Shown here: one piece after another, positions 8,822-18,128 of the stretch
How positions within the stretch are numbered: position 1 is the first letter of the stretch
Layout: each line of letters starts with the position of its first letter
From: JADZAI01 sp047602465
GTDB lineage: Bacteria > Pseudomonadota > Alphaproteobacteria > Micropepsales > Micropepsaceae
DNA length: 64,000 nt
Assembly: GCA_047602465.1 (NCBI GenBank)
Contig: JASGHF010000001.1
Location: 806,001 to 870,000, forward strand
Reading direction: 5' to 3'
Notes under the pieces: generated by a model
Told to the model about the DNA's origin: nothing
The model's database searches: none
What the model saw: only the letters and a program-made list of their open reading frames with translations
Position numbers and translations under genes: made by a program

Positions 8822-9787
8822 ATGAAAACTCTCAGCGCCGTTGCTGCCGCGCTGCTCGCCTCGGTCGCTGCGGCGTCCGTCGCCAGCGCCAACGAAATCG
8901 ACACCCGCTTCCAGCCCTACGCGCCGGTCGCCGGCGTTTCGGGCTCGCTGAAGTCGATCGGCTCGGACTCGCTCAACAACCTCATGACGCTGTGGGCCGA
9001 GGATTTCCGCAAGGTCTATCCGAGCGTCACCATCGAAATCGAAGGCAAGGGTTCCTCGACCGCCCCGCCGGCGCTGATCGCCGGCACCGCGCAGCTCGGC
9101 CCCATGTCGCGCCCGATGCGCGCCGCCGAGAGCGACCAGTTCGAAGCGAAGTACGGCTACAAGCCGACCGCCATCCGCGTCGCGGTCGATACGCTGGCGG
9201 TGTTCGTGAACAAGGACAATCCCGTCGCGTGCCTGTCTCTGGCGCAGCTCGACTCGATCTTCTCGGTCAGCCGCAATCTGGGCGGCCCGGCGATCGACAC
9301 GTGGGACGGCGCCGGCGGCACCGGCGACTTCACCGGCAAGCCGATCTCGCTGTTCGGCCGCAATGCGGCGTCCGGCACCTACGGCTACTTCAAGGAAGTG
9401 GCGCTGGGGAACGGTGACTATCGCGCGACGGTGAAGGAACAGCCGGGTTCGTCGGCGGTTATCCAGGGCATCGCCGCCGACAAGTTCGCGATCGGCTATT
9501 CGGGCATCGGCTACAAGACCGCCGATGTCCGCGCGATCTCGGTCTCGGGCCGCGACGGCCAGTGCTACGAGCCGACGCAGGACAACGCCTACAAGGGCAG
9601 CTATCCGATCACCCGCTTCCTCTACATCTACGTGAACAAGAACCCGTCGGCGCCGCTCGACCCCGTGCTGCGCGAGTTCTTCAGGTTCGCGCTGTCGGCC
9701 GACGGCCAGGACGACACCAACAAGGACGGCTACTACCCGATGCCGTTCGTCTTCGCGCAGGAAGACGTCGCGAAGGTCAGCCAGTAA
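8822..9787 (+). CDS. pstS: phosphate ABC transporter, periplasmic phosphate-binding protein
   Basis: Binds inorganic phosphate in the periplasm and delivers it to PstCAB. The 321-residue product has a Sec signal peptide (cleavage near residue 23, after ASVASA). The phosphate-contacting segments are typical of PstS: SIGSDSLNNLM, the GKGSSTAPPAL loop, MSRPM, and a later SGTYGYF. It is the first gene of pstS-pstC-pstA-pstB and lies behind a Pho box, so induction by phosphate starvation is likely. A GC-rich hairpin separates it from pstC, which may let pstS be made in excess of the membrane components. Confidence 0.96.
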   Translation: MKTLSAVAAALLASVAAASVASANEIDTRFQPYAPVAGVSGSLKSIGSDSLNNLMTLWAEDFRKVYPSVTIEIEGKGSSTAPPALIAGTAQLGPMSRPMRAAESDQFEAKYGYKPTAIRVAVDTLAVFVNKDNPVACLSLAQLDSIFSVSRNLGGPAIDTWDGAGGTGDFTGKPISLFGRNAASGTYGYFKEVALGNGDYRATVKEQPGSSAVIQGIAADKFAIGYSGIGYKTADVRAISVSGRDGQCYEPTQDNAYKGSYPITRFLYIYVNKNPSAPLDPVLREFFRFALSADGQDDTNKDGYYPMPFVFAQEDVAKVSQ

Positions 9788-9806
9788 GCCGACTTGACTG
9801 ACGGAC

Positions 9807-9830
9807 GGCGGGCCACGGGGGCGGCCCGCC
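9807..9830 (+). terminator. Hairpin between pstS and pstC (attenuator or mRNA stabiliser)
   Basis: GGCGGGCC (9807-9814) pairs perfectly with GGCCCGCC (9823-9830) across an 8-base loop, 20 bp after the pstS stop. A looser T-rich run follows at about 9849-9858. It could act as a partial terminator or as a 3' end that protects the pstS message. Confidence 0.55.
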
Positions 9831-9875
9831 GGACCGGCGCACCGGCCCCTTTCGTTTTGCGCCGCAGGACATCCG

Positions 9876-12509
9876 ATGACCGACGCGAATGAGCCGAGCC
9901 CGGAAACCACGCGGCGGTCCGTCGTCTACAAGCGGCCGAAATCCACCTCCAGGCGCGTCCTGTTCATGGACAGGCTCGCCGACCGCATGATCACGGTGGG
10001 CGGGCTTTTCGTCATCGTCGCGGTGTTTGCGATCATGGCGTTCCTGGTGTGGGTCTGCCTTCCGCTCATGACCTCCGGCGATCTTGAAGGCCGCAGCTCG
10101 TTCACCCTGCCCGGCCATGGCGGCAAGACCTACGTCGCCGCACAGGTCGACGAACAGCTGACCATCGCGCTGGATCTCGCACCCAACGGCGCGGTGGAAG
10201 CCTTCCACGCGCCGACCGGCCGGCCGGTGCCTGCGCCCTCGTTCGATCTCGGCGGCAAGACGGCGACCGCCGTCGGCAAGACGCTGCAGGGCGGCGATAT
10301 CATTCTCGGCTTCGACGACGGCACGGTCCGCGTCGGCACGCTGACCATCAAGCAGCTGATCGTCACCGAAGACCTGCTGCCTGCGGGCGGCGAGAAGCTG
10401 GACGAGCGCGACATGCTGGCGAACGGGGCGGTCTTCTCGCGCGTGCCGGGACAGTATCGCCGCACGACCATCGAGACCGCGCTGGAAGAACCGGCGCAGG
10501 TTGCGCCGGCCGGCACCGCGATCCTGCGCGTCGATTACCGCGTGTCGGGCACGGCGGAGCGCCCGTTGAAAACATTCGTGTCGCTGGATGCGGCCGGCAC
10601 GATCCGCCTCAGCCAGGCGGCCTCCATCGTCAACATGATGACGGGTGAGACCACCTCCGAAGTCACATCGTCAGAGATCCCGACCGATGTCGCCGCCGCC
10701 GATGTGACGGCGCTGCTGCTCAACGCCGACGGCACGCGCGTGATCGTCGGCCTGAAGGACGGCACGCTGCTGCGCTTCAACACGCGCGACTTCCGGAATC
10801 CGCTGCTGGTCGAGCGTGCCGGTACGCTGCCTTCCGGCGTGACGATGACCTCTCTCGCCTATCTCAACGGCGACAATTCGCTGATCGTCGGCGGTTCGGA
10901 CGGCTCGACCTCGGTGTGGTTCGGCGTCGATCGCAAAAGCCCCGACACGACCGACGGCATCGTCCTGACGAAGGTGCATGGTGATTTCGAGGCGATGCCG
11001 TCTGCCGTGACCGACATCCGCGTCAGCCAGCGCACGCGCATGTTCCTGACCGCCGATGCGGCGGGCGATGTGTGGGTGCGTCACGCGACGACCGAGCGCA
11101 CGCTTCTGAAATTGCCCGAAGCTCCCGACAGCACCGGCCTCGCCGCCGTGATCTTCGCACCGCGCGACGACGCCGTCATCGGCATCGGAAAGAACGGCAA
11201 TGTCGCGCTGTGGCGGCTCGACATTCCGCACCCGGAAACGACGCTGCAGTCGCTGTTCGGCAAGGTCTGGTATGAAGGCTATTCCGAGCCGGACTATGTG
11301 TGGCAGTCGACCGCCAGCCAGGACAGTTTCGAGCCGAAACTGTCGCTGATTCCGCTTATCTTCGGCACGTTCAAGGCGGCGATCTATGCGATGCTGCTGG
11401 CCGTGCCGATCGCGCTGTTCGCGGCGATCTACACCTCCGAATTCCTGCACTGGAAGGTGCGGGCGGTGGTGAAGCCGGTGATGGAACTGATGGCGACCCT
11501 GCCGTCGGTGGTGATCGGTTTCATCGCGGCGCTGGTGCTTTCGCCCATCGTGGAGAACTGGATTGCGGCGATTGTGATCGCGTTTGCGGTGGTGCCGCTG
11601 ACGCTGATCGCCGCGGCTTTCGCCTGGCAAATCCTGCCGGCGCGGATCGCTTTGCTGCTGGATGGCGTGCCCAAGCTGATCTTCTTCTTTGTCGCCGTGC
11701 TGCTCGGCGTCTGGGGCGCCGTGGCGGCCGGGCCGGCCTTCGAAGCGGCGTTTTTCGGCGGCGATTTCCGCCAGTGGACATCGGGTGAAGGCTCCGGCCA
11801 GCCCTTCCTGTTCCTCGTGTTAATCCCGATTTCGGCCCTCGCGGTGTTCCTCGGCTGGCGTGTGATCGACAGCGCCATCGGCTACCGGATGTGGATGCGC
11901 CAGCAGGGTGATGTCGGCGCCGGCGCCGTCGAGTTCGTGCGGTGGGCGGTGCTGATCGGCGTGACGCTGGTCGTGGCGTGGGTTTTCGCCGGGCTTCTGA
12001 CCGGCGCCGGTCTCGATGCCCGCGGCGGCATCATCGGACCCTACGTCCAGCGCAACACGCTGATCGCCGCCTTCGCGATTTCGTTCGCGCTGATCCCCAT
12101 CATCTACACGATCGCCGAAGACGCGATGAACACCGTGCCGGAGCATCTGCGGGCCGGCAGCCTCGCCTGCGGTGCGTCGAAATGGCAGACCGCGCGCTGG
12201 ATCATCGTCCCGACGGCGGGTTCCGGCATCTTTTCGGCGATCATGATCGGCCTTGGCCGTGCGGTCGGCGAGACGATGATCGTGGTGATGGCCACCGGCA
12301 ATACGCCGGTGACGGACTTCAATCTCTTCAACGGGCTGCGCGCCCTGTCGGCCAACATCAATGTGGAACTGCCGGAGGCCGTGAAGGACTCGACGCTGTA
12401 CCGCACGCTGTTCCTCTGCGGCCTGGTGCTGTTCGCGCTGACCTTCATCATCAACACCATCGCCGAAATGGTGCGCCAGCGCTTCCGCAAGCGCGCGGCG
12501 CAGCTTTGA
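9876..12509 (+). CDS. pstC: phosphate ABC transporter permease PstC, long form with periplasmic propeller-like domain
   Basis: Inner-membrane channel subunit of the Pst importer. At 877 residues it is nearly three times the E. coli protein. A first membrane helix (about residues 35-65) is followed by a large external region (about 75-470). This region repeats a motif of the form hydrophobic-strand, DGT or GGSDGS turn, strand, such as VIVGLKDGTLLRF, LIVGGSDGSTSVW and MFLTADAAGDVWV, resembling WD40/quinoprotein beta-propeller blades. The canonical permease follows (from about 490), including the EAA-type loop AGSLACGASKWQTARW. Long PstC proteins with extra N-terminal domains are known in proteobacteria. 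The role of the external domain is not established. Confidence 0.93.
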   Translation: MTDANEPSPETTRRSVVYKRPKSTSRRVLFMDRLADRMITVGGLFVIVAVFAIMAFLVWVCLPLMTSGDLEGRSSFTLPGHGGKTYVAAQVDEQLTIALDLAPNGAVEAFHAPTGRPVPAPSFDLGGKTATAVGKTLQGGDIILGFDDGTVRVGTLTIKQLIVTEDLLPAGGEKLDERDMLANGAVFSRVPGQYRRTTIETALEEPAQVAPAGTAILRVDYRVSGTAERPLKTFVSLDAAGTIRLSQAASIVNMMTGETTSEVTSSEIPTDVAAADVTALLLNADGTRVIVGLKDGTLLRFNTRDFRNPLLVERAGTLPSGVTMTSLAYLNGDNSLIVGGSDGSTSVWFGVDRKSPDTTDGIVLTKVHGDFEAMPSAVTDIRVSQRTRMFLTADAAGDVWVRHATTERTLLKLPEAPDSTGLAAVIFAPRDDAVIGIGKNGNVALWRLDIPHPETTLQSLFGKVWYEGYSEPDYVWQSTASQDSFEPKLSLIPLIFGTFKAAIYAMLLAVPIALFAAIYTSEFLHWKVRAVVKPVMELMATLPSVVIGFIAALVLSPIVENWIAAIVIAFAVVPLTLIAAAFAWQILPARIALLLDGVPKLIFFFVAVLLGVWGAVAAGPAFEAAFFGGDFRQWTSGEGSGQPFLFLVLIPISALAVFLGWRVIDSAIGYRMWMRQQGDVGAGAVEFVRWAVLIGVTLVVAWVFAGLLTGAGLDARGGIIGPYVQRNTLIAAFAISFALIPIIYTIAEDAMNTVPEHLRAGSLACGASKWQTARWIIVPTAGSGIFSAIMIGLGRAVGETMIVVMATGNTPVTDFNLFNGLRALSANINVELPEAVKDSTLYRTLFLCGLVLFALTFIINTIAEMVRQRFRKRAAQL

Positions 12510-12529
12510 TCCCCGTGAGAGACGAGAAC

Positions 12530-14264
12530 ATGACCGATCTCACCGCACCCAAATCCCCCAGCGTCGCGCGCGCGGGCGCCGGCCGCGCCCGCAACTACAA
12601 CACCGATCTCGCCGCCCGCGGCGAGCCGATGGTCTGGGCCATGGGCGGCTCGCTCGCCATCGGCCTTTTGATGATCGTCGGCATTCTGGGCCTCATCGCC
12701 TGGATGGGCTTCACCACCTTCTGGCCGCAGCCAGTGTCGGTGGTGACGACCAAGGACGGCAAAGTGATCGCCGGCGAGGTGTTCCGGTCGGAGACCTACA
12801 AGCCGTCGGAAGACCAGTTCAAGGCGATGTCGCCGGAGGAGCAGGCGGCGGTGACGGCCGAGGACGGCTATGCCCATCGCACGCTCTATCGTGTGGGCAA
12901 TTACGACCTTTACGGCGAAGACTTCCAGTGGCGGAACGACTTCGAGGTTACGTCCACCGAATATCCGGCCGACTTCACCTATATCGAGCGCCAGGAATGG
13001 GGCGTCTTCATCGGCCGGGTCTCGTCGATGTCGCTGAACGGCGTCGTCACGGATGCGCCGGGCATCGATGCGCTGAACGACGCGGTGAACGCCGGTCAGG
13101 ATCGCCGCGCCGAAATCATCGCCCTGAAGACGGATGAGATCGGCGAAAACAGCCACGAGATCGAGGCGTTGCGCCTTGAGGTGAAGGCGGCGGCGCTGGA
13201 CTATGGCGCGAACGATCAGCGCACGAAGGATATCGCGGCCGATGTCGCTGAGCGAACCCGCGCGCTGGAGGCCGAGTTCAGCCGAGCTGAATACGCAGCT
13301 TGCCGCCCTGCAGGCGGAGGACGCGAAATACGTCCTGACGCTGACCGACATTACCGGCCAGACCAAACAGCAGCCTTTGTCGTCCATCGTCCGCCTCTAC
13401 AAGCCGAACGATCTCAGCTTCCTGCAGAAACTGGGCGTTTATTTCGGCCGCTGGGGCGAGTTCATCTTCTCGCAGCCGCGTGAGGCGAACACCGAAGGCG
13501 GCGTGTGGCCGGCCATCGTCGGCACGCTGGCGATGACGGTGCTGCTGTCGCTGCTGGTCGCGCCGTTCGGCGTGATGACGGCGCTTTACCTGCGCGAATA
13601 CGCCAGGCAGGGGCGGCTCGTTTCGTTCGTGCGCATCTGCGTGAACAATCTCGCGGGCGTGCCCTCCATCGTCTATGGCGTCTTCGGCCTGGGCTTCTTC
13701 TGCTATGTGCTGGGCGGCTCGATCGACCAGCTCTTTTTCCCTGAAAAGCTCCCTGCCCCGACTTTCGGCACGGGCGGCGTTCTGTGGGCCGCGCTGACCC
13801 TCGCCCTCCTCACGGTGCCGGTGGTGATCGTCGCGACCGAAGAAGCGCTCGCCGCCGTGCCGCGCTCGATGCGTGAAGGCAGCCTCGCCTGCGGCGCCTC
13901 GAAATGGCAGACGATCCGCTGGATCGTTCTGCCGCGCGCCATGCCCGGCATCATGACCGGCCTGATCCTCGCCATGGCGCGCGGCGCCGGTGAAGTCGCG
14001 CCGCTGATGCTGGTGGGCGTGGTGAAACTGGCGCCGGAACTGCCGCTCGACCTTAGCTTCCCCTTCGTCCATCTCGACCGCAGCTTCATGCATCTGGGGT
14101 TCCACATCTATGACGTGGGCTTCCAGTCGCGGAACGCCGAAGCGGGCCGCCCGATGGTCTATGTCACCACGCTGCTGCTGATCGCGATCATCCTCCTGAT
14201 GAACGCCGCCGCGATCAGCATCCGCAGCCGCCTGAAACGCCGCTTCGCCGGCAGCCAGTTCTGA
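12530..14264 (+). CDS. pstA: phosphate ABC transporter permease PstA, long form; reading frame broken by a 1-base insertion
   Basis: Second channel subunit of the Pst importer. Frame one runs from the ATG at 12530 through a membrane helix and a DUF3333-like periplasmic domain into a coiled-coil stretch that ends at RALEAEFSR. The homologous continuation LNTQLAALQAEDAKYVL and the whole permease domain are in the next frame. Removing one base at about 13286 restores a continuous 577-residue protein with the loop EGSLACGASKWQTIRW. The permease half is clean and conserved, so a sequencing error is more likely than a dead gene in an otherwise intact pst operon. It lies 20 bp after pstC and 18 bp before pstB. 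Confidence 0.88.
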
Positions 14265-14282
14265 AAACGACAGGTCACGCAT

Positions 14283-15131
14283 ATGAGCGCCGCCGCCGAT
14301 ATCGCCCCGCAAGCCGCCCCGCAGGTGGACGCGTATGGCTATGAGCCGACCAATTATCACGTGAAGGAAGGCGACAAGGGCGCCAACCTGACGATCGAGA
14401 ATTTCAGCCTCTGGTACGGGCAGTCGCGCGCCCTCTGGAACGTGAACCTCGCCTGCCAGAAGGGCATGGTGACGGCGCTGATCGGTCCTTCGGGCTGCGG
14501 GAAGTCAACGCTGCTGCGTTCGCTGAACCGGATGAACGATCTGGTCGACGGCGTCCGCACCGAGGGCCAGGTGGCGCTGGACGGGATGCCGATCTTCGGC
14601 CCCAGCGTCGACGTGATCGCGCTGAGGAAGCGCATGGGCATGGTGTTCCAGAAACCGAACCCCTTCCCCATGTCGATCGCCGAGAACGTGACCTATGCGC
14701 TGAAAGTCGATGGCGTCACCGACAAGCACGTGCTGGCCGAATCCGTGGAAGCGGGCCTCAAGGGCGCGGCGCTGTGGGACGAGGTGAAGGACCGCCTGAA
14801 CGAGAGCGCGCTCGGCCTCTCCGGCGGTCAGCAGCAGCGCCTGTGCATCGCGCGCGCGATCGCGGGCAATCCGGAAGTCCTGCTGATGGACGAGCCGTGT
14901 TCGGCCCTCGACCCCATCGCGACGATGAAGATCGAGGATCTCATCGACGAGCTGAAGGGCACCTACACGATCCTGATCGTGACCCACAACATGCAGCAGG
15001 CGGCGCGCTGCTCCGACAACACCGCCTTCATGTATCTCGGCCGCCTGATCGAATACGGCGAGACCGACACGATCTTCACCAACCCCAAGCTGAAGCGCAC
15101 GGAAGACTACGTCACCGGCCGCTTCGGCTGA
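14283..15131 (+). CDS. pstB: phosphate ABC transporter ATP-binding protein
   Basis: Cytoplasmic ATPase that powers phosphate import. The 282 residues include a Walker A GPSGCGKST (about 68-76), the Q-loop VFQKPNPFPMS that is diagnostic for PstB, the signature LSGGQQQRLCIARA, Walker B VLLMDEPCSALDP and the H-loop VTHNMQQA. An N-terminal extension of about 30 residues precedes the core. It is the last gene of the pst operon; no phoU follows, whereas many genomes have phoU here. Its 3' end overlaps the convergent TetR gene by 20 bp. Confidence 0.97.
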   Translation: MSAAADIAPQAAPQVDAYGYEPTNYHVKEGDKGANLTIENFSLWYGQSRALWNVNLACQKGMVTALIGPSGCGKSTLLRSLNRMNDLVDGVRTEGQVALDGMPIFGPSVDVIALRKRMGMVFQKPNPFPMSIAENVTYALKVDGVTDKHVLAESVEAGLKGAALWDEVKDRLNESALGLSGGQQQRLCIARAIAGNPEVLLMDEPCSALDPIATMKIEDLIDELKGTYTILIVTHNMQQAARCSDNTAFMYLGRLIEYGETDTIFTNPKLKRTEDYVTGRFG

Positions 15132-15699
15132 CGCTTTCGAACAGGTTTGCGATTTCGGCCGTCGTCTCCGCGATGGCCGTGTCGTTCTGGGCGGTCCGCG
15201 CGAGGATCAGCGCGCCCTGGAAAGCCGCGATGGCGGTGCGGGCGAGCGCGGCGGCGCGGGCGTCCGCTACCCCATCGCGGACGAGCGCCGCGGCGAAGAT
15301 CGCCACCCAGTCTTCATAGACCTGACGCCCGGCGGCGGTGACGGCGGCGGTCGCGGGGGCCAGCTCGAGAATCGTGGTCGCGATGGGACAGCCTTCGCGA
15401 TAGCCCGACCTGGCGAACCATCCGGCCAGAAGGACGCCATAGGCGCGGATCGCGGCGGCTGCGGCCGGGTGTTCGGCGGTCAGGGCTTTCAGGGTCGCGG
15501 TGACCACGCCGCCGGCATAGGTGACGGCTTCGGCCGCGATCTCGGCCTTGCCGCCCGGAAAGTAGTGATAGAGCGAGCCTTTGGGGGCGCCGCTGACCGC
15601 GACGATCTCGTTCGTCCCGGTCGCCGCATAGCCGTTGCGCCGGAACAGCATGGCCGCCGTCCGCACGATCCTGCCGCGATGTTTTGGAAGCGCCGCCAT
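15112..15699 (-). CDS. TetR family repressor (LmrA/YxaF-like)
   Basis: DNA-binding repressor of 195 residues. The N-terminal helix-turn-helix includes GRIVRTAAMLFRRNGY, and the recognition region is GAPKGSLYHYFPGGK. The C-terminal half, with GCPIATTILELAP, matches the LmrA/YxaF branch of TetR proteins. It is divergent from a PaaI-type thioesterase. A palindrome at 15721-15732, about 20 bp before its start, resembles the binding site reported for that branch, so it probably represses itself and the thioesterase. The effector is unknown. Its 3' end overlaps pstB by 20 bp, and it has no evident link to phosphate. Confidence 0.88.
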   Translation of the reverse strand: MAALPKHRGRIVRTAAMLFRRNGYAATGTNEIVAVSGAPKGSLYHYFPGGKAEIAAEAVTYAGGVVTATLKALTAEHPAAAAAIRAYGVLLAGWFARSGYREGCPIATTILELAPATAAVTAAGRQVYEDWVAIFAAALVRDGVADARAAALARTAIAAFQGALILARTAQNDTAIAETTAEIANLFESVSRSGR

Positions 15700-15720
15700 T
15701 ATCGATATCCCGAATTTATA

Positions 15721-15732
15721 TAGACTGGTCTA
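15721..15732. promoter_or_regulatory. TetR operator palindrome between tetR and thioesterase
   Basis: TAGAC-TG-GTCTA is a perfect 5-bp inverted repeat in an A/T-rich island (TATA before it, ATAATA after it) within GC-rich DNA. The Bacillus LmrA/YxaF box has a TAGAC-N2-GTCTA core, and the adjacent regulator belongs to that branch. The site lies between two divergent starts, as expected for a shared operator. Confidence 0.7.
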
Positions 15733-15761
15733 ATAATATGCAAACAACAGATGGTGGGACG

Positions 15762-16187
15762 ATGACCGATCACGAGGATGACGCCCCGGAGGGGTTTGCC
15801 CGGCACACACGGCAAAGCCCCCTGACCGATCCCTGGGAGCCGCTTTTCGCGAAACAGACCGGGAGCGCGGTGGTGCTGGGCCTGCGTGTCCGGCCCGCCC
15901 ACACCAATTCGCGGGGGCTGGTGCATGGCGGCCTGATCTCGGCGCTGGCCGACAACGCCATGGGCCTTTCCTGCGGAAAACATCAGCCGGACGGCACGCG
16001 GCTGCTGACCGCCAGCCTGTCGGTCGATTTCCTGGGCCTCGCCGCAATCGGTCAGTGGCTGAGCGTCGAGACCGAGTTCGTGAAGCCGGGGCGGACGTTG
16101 AGCTTCGCCCAGTGCTTCGTGAAGGCGGACGGCAAGCCGGTCGCCCGCGCGAATGCGAGTTTCGCCGTGTCGCGCCCGCCGGAGTGA
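15762..16187 (+). CDS. PaaI-family hotdog thioesterase
   Basis: Predicted acyl-CoA thioesterase of the hotdog fold. The protein has 141 residues from the ATG at 15762, which has GGTGGGA just upstream; another ATG at 15738 is in frame but sits next to the operator. The HGGLISALADNAMG segment is the PaaI active-site helix, and SLSVDFLG is the second conserved strand. The substrate cannot be inferred. It is divergent from the TetR repressor and probably derepressed when that protein binds an acyl or aromatic ligand. A GC-rich hairpin immediately follows its stop. Confidence 0.85.
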   Translation: MTDHEDDAPEGFARHTRQSPLTDPWEPLFAKQTGSAVVLGLRVRPAHTNSRGLVHGGLISALADNAMGLSCGKHQPDGTRLLTASLSVDFLGLAAIGQWLSVETEFVKPGRTLSFAQCFVKADGKPVARANASFAVSRPPE

Positions 16188-16219
16188 CGAAGGCCCCGGC
16201 GTCGCCGCCGGGGCCTTCG
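16188..16219. terminator. Bidirectional hairpin between thioesterase and porin
   Basis: A 13-bp perfect stem, CGAAGGCCCCGGC (16188-16200) with GCCGGGGCCTTCG (16207-16219), and a 6-base loop. It lies between two convergent stops (16187 and 16243). There is no T tract on either side, so termination efficiency is uncertain. Confidence 0.65.
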
Positions 16220-16242
16220 CTGCCCTGAAGGGCGGTGGAAAC

Positions 16243-17851
16243 CTAGAACGCGAATTGCGTGCGGATCGCGAAGGTGTCGATCTCCTGCCCGATATTCGGA
16301 TAGGCGGATGACGGGATGGTGGGGTTCGTCGCGCCGGAGAGGGCGACCGACGAGATGCGGTCCACGTCGATGTGCTGGTACTGGAGCATCACGCGCATGT
16401 TGCGGTTGAGGTACCAGTTGAGGGCGACGGAGGTGATCGCCTGCCTGCCGCCGCGGATTTCGCCGTTATTGGCGATCGGCGCAACGCCCTCCGGGCCGGC
16501 ATTGAAGTCGAGGTCGATGACCGAGTAGCGGGCCGCGATCTCGAAGGCGCCCCAGGTGCCGCCCGACGAATAGGGCGAATTGGGACGCGGCGCGCCGAAC
16601 TGCATGCGCGAGTTCGAACGGTTCTGCGTCTCGTAGCGCTTGGTTTCGCCGGTGAGGATGTAGGAGGCCATCACGTAGTAACCCGAGAAATCCGGGTCCG
16701 GCGCGACGGTGTTGCAGCCGGCGCACAGGCGGTCGCGCTCGACGCCCCACTGGAAGTACTCGCCCGAGGTGTAGAAGTTCTTGTAGCGGAGGCCCGCTTC
16801 AAGGCCCCACATCCAGGCGCTTTCGGCCGGGATGTTGCCCGTGGCGACCAGACGGTCGGCGTTGATGCGGAGTTCCGGGCGATCGCGGAAGTTGAGGTTC
16901 CGGGCGGCCCAGGCGGCCGTCGGCGAGGTCACATCCACACCGCCCATCGACAGGACAGTCGCGGCGTTGGCGCCGAGGTGAACGTCCCAGTCCGAAGTCC
17001 TTGTAGACGCGGGCGGCGATGCGGCCGAGCAGGTGGTCGCGGTCGTCGGCGTTGGCGTTGCGGGCGCCGATGGTCGATGTCGTGTAGGCGACGTTGATCA
17101 TCCAGTCGGACGTCTCGCCCTGCTTGAGGTAGGTCGCCTCGATGCCCTTGCGGCTGTCCGAACCGCCGAATTCGCCGATCAGGGCGTTCACGACAGCGGC
17201 GCGTTCAAGGAAGGTGATGTCGTTGGATGACGTCGAGTCATCCAGGGTGAAGGTCGGCTGGATGGCGCCGATATTGATGCGGATCTCCGGCGTCGGGTTG
17301 TAGGCGACGCGCATGATGTTGATCGAGCCGGCGTCCTCGATCTCCGAGCCGCCGAAGTTGAAGCGCATCTCGTAGTCGAAATCGCGGAAGAACTTGCCTT
17401 CCACGCCGAACTGGGCGCGGCGGAAATACGACCCCGAGTTGAGGTCGCGGACGTTCTGGCCGTCGACGGCGTAGGGAACGTCGTTGCCGGGCGACTGCGA
17501 ATAGGTGCCGGCGTCAAAATGGAAGCGGCCGCGGAAGGCCATCTCGAAGCGGCCATCGCCGGTGGTGATGACCGGACGGGCGTTGTCGAAGCTCAGCTGC
17601 ACCGCGTCAGCGCGCTGCTGCAGGGCGTTGATCCTGGCGCCCTGGCTGATCTCGAGATCCTGCACGCGCTGTTCCAGCGTCGCGTCGCCGCCGGGCGTGG
17701 CTGCGCCTTTTTCGAGACGGTCGAGACGGTTCATGATCGCCTCGTACTGCTCGCGCGTCATGGTGACCGTGTCGCCTTTGGCGAGCGCCGGCGTTACCAG
17801 CGCGGCGGCGGTGAGCGCCGTACACGCCAGCATGGATAGCTTCAGTCTCAT
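16243..17851 (-). CDS. phosphate-selective porin (OprO/OprP family); frame broken by a 1-base insertion
   Basis: Outer-membrane anion channel for phosphate or polyphosphate. The product opens with a signal peptide (from the ATG at 17851, cleaved near ALA at about 24). A short coiled-coil follows (EQYEAIMNRLDRLEKG and LEQRVQDLEISQGA), then a beta-barrel ending in the aromatic FAIRTQFAF. The barrel changes frame at about 16990-16994, between YKDFGL and DVHLGAN. Dropping one base rejoins them as KDFGWDVHLGAN and gives 535 residues. A Pho box lies upstream, so expression is probably linked to the pst operon. The barrel is intact on both sides, and a consensus error is the likeliest cause. Confidence 0.86.
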
Positions 17852-17925
17852 ACAAACCCCCATTGGTCCGCAGGCGCGGACTCGTTCCTGCGAGGGGGCT
17901 TGTGCGGTGCGGCGATAACGCCCGG

Positions 17926-17954
17926 ATGACGGCGGCGTGACGTTCACATGACAG
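17926..17954 (-). promoter_or_regulatory. Pho box upstream of the porin (three 11-bp units)
   Basis: Read on the minus strand, three direct repeats follow at 11-bp spacing: CTGTCAT, ACGTCAC and CCGTCAT, with spacers GTGA and GCCG. The first two match the PhoB half-site consensus well. The array points at the porin and ends about 75 bp before its ATG. Its presence at both phosphate loci strengthens each call. Confidence 0.78.
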
Positions 17955-18128
17955 CGCACGCGGCGCCCCGGCCGGTGGCAAACGGGCCACGGTCTTCAGA
18001 AAGAGATTCAGGAGCGAATCCTGTTTACCCGCCGAAAGCCGGGCCGTTCCGGCGAAGACGGAAGTCGATTCAACGGCTTGGGCCGGTGCGTTGAGAGATC
18101 GAGTCAGACCTCCTGACAAGTCCTTGGG

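Noticed and set aside
13203..13300. Programmed ribosomal frameshift in pstA
   Set aside because: No slippery heptamer, stop-codon pause or stimulatory hairpin is evident, and four other genes in the window carry similar one-base errors.
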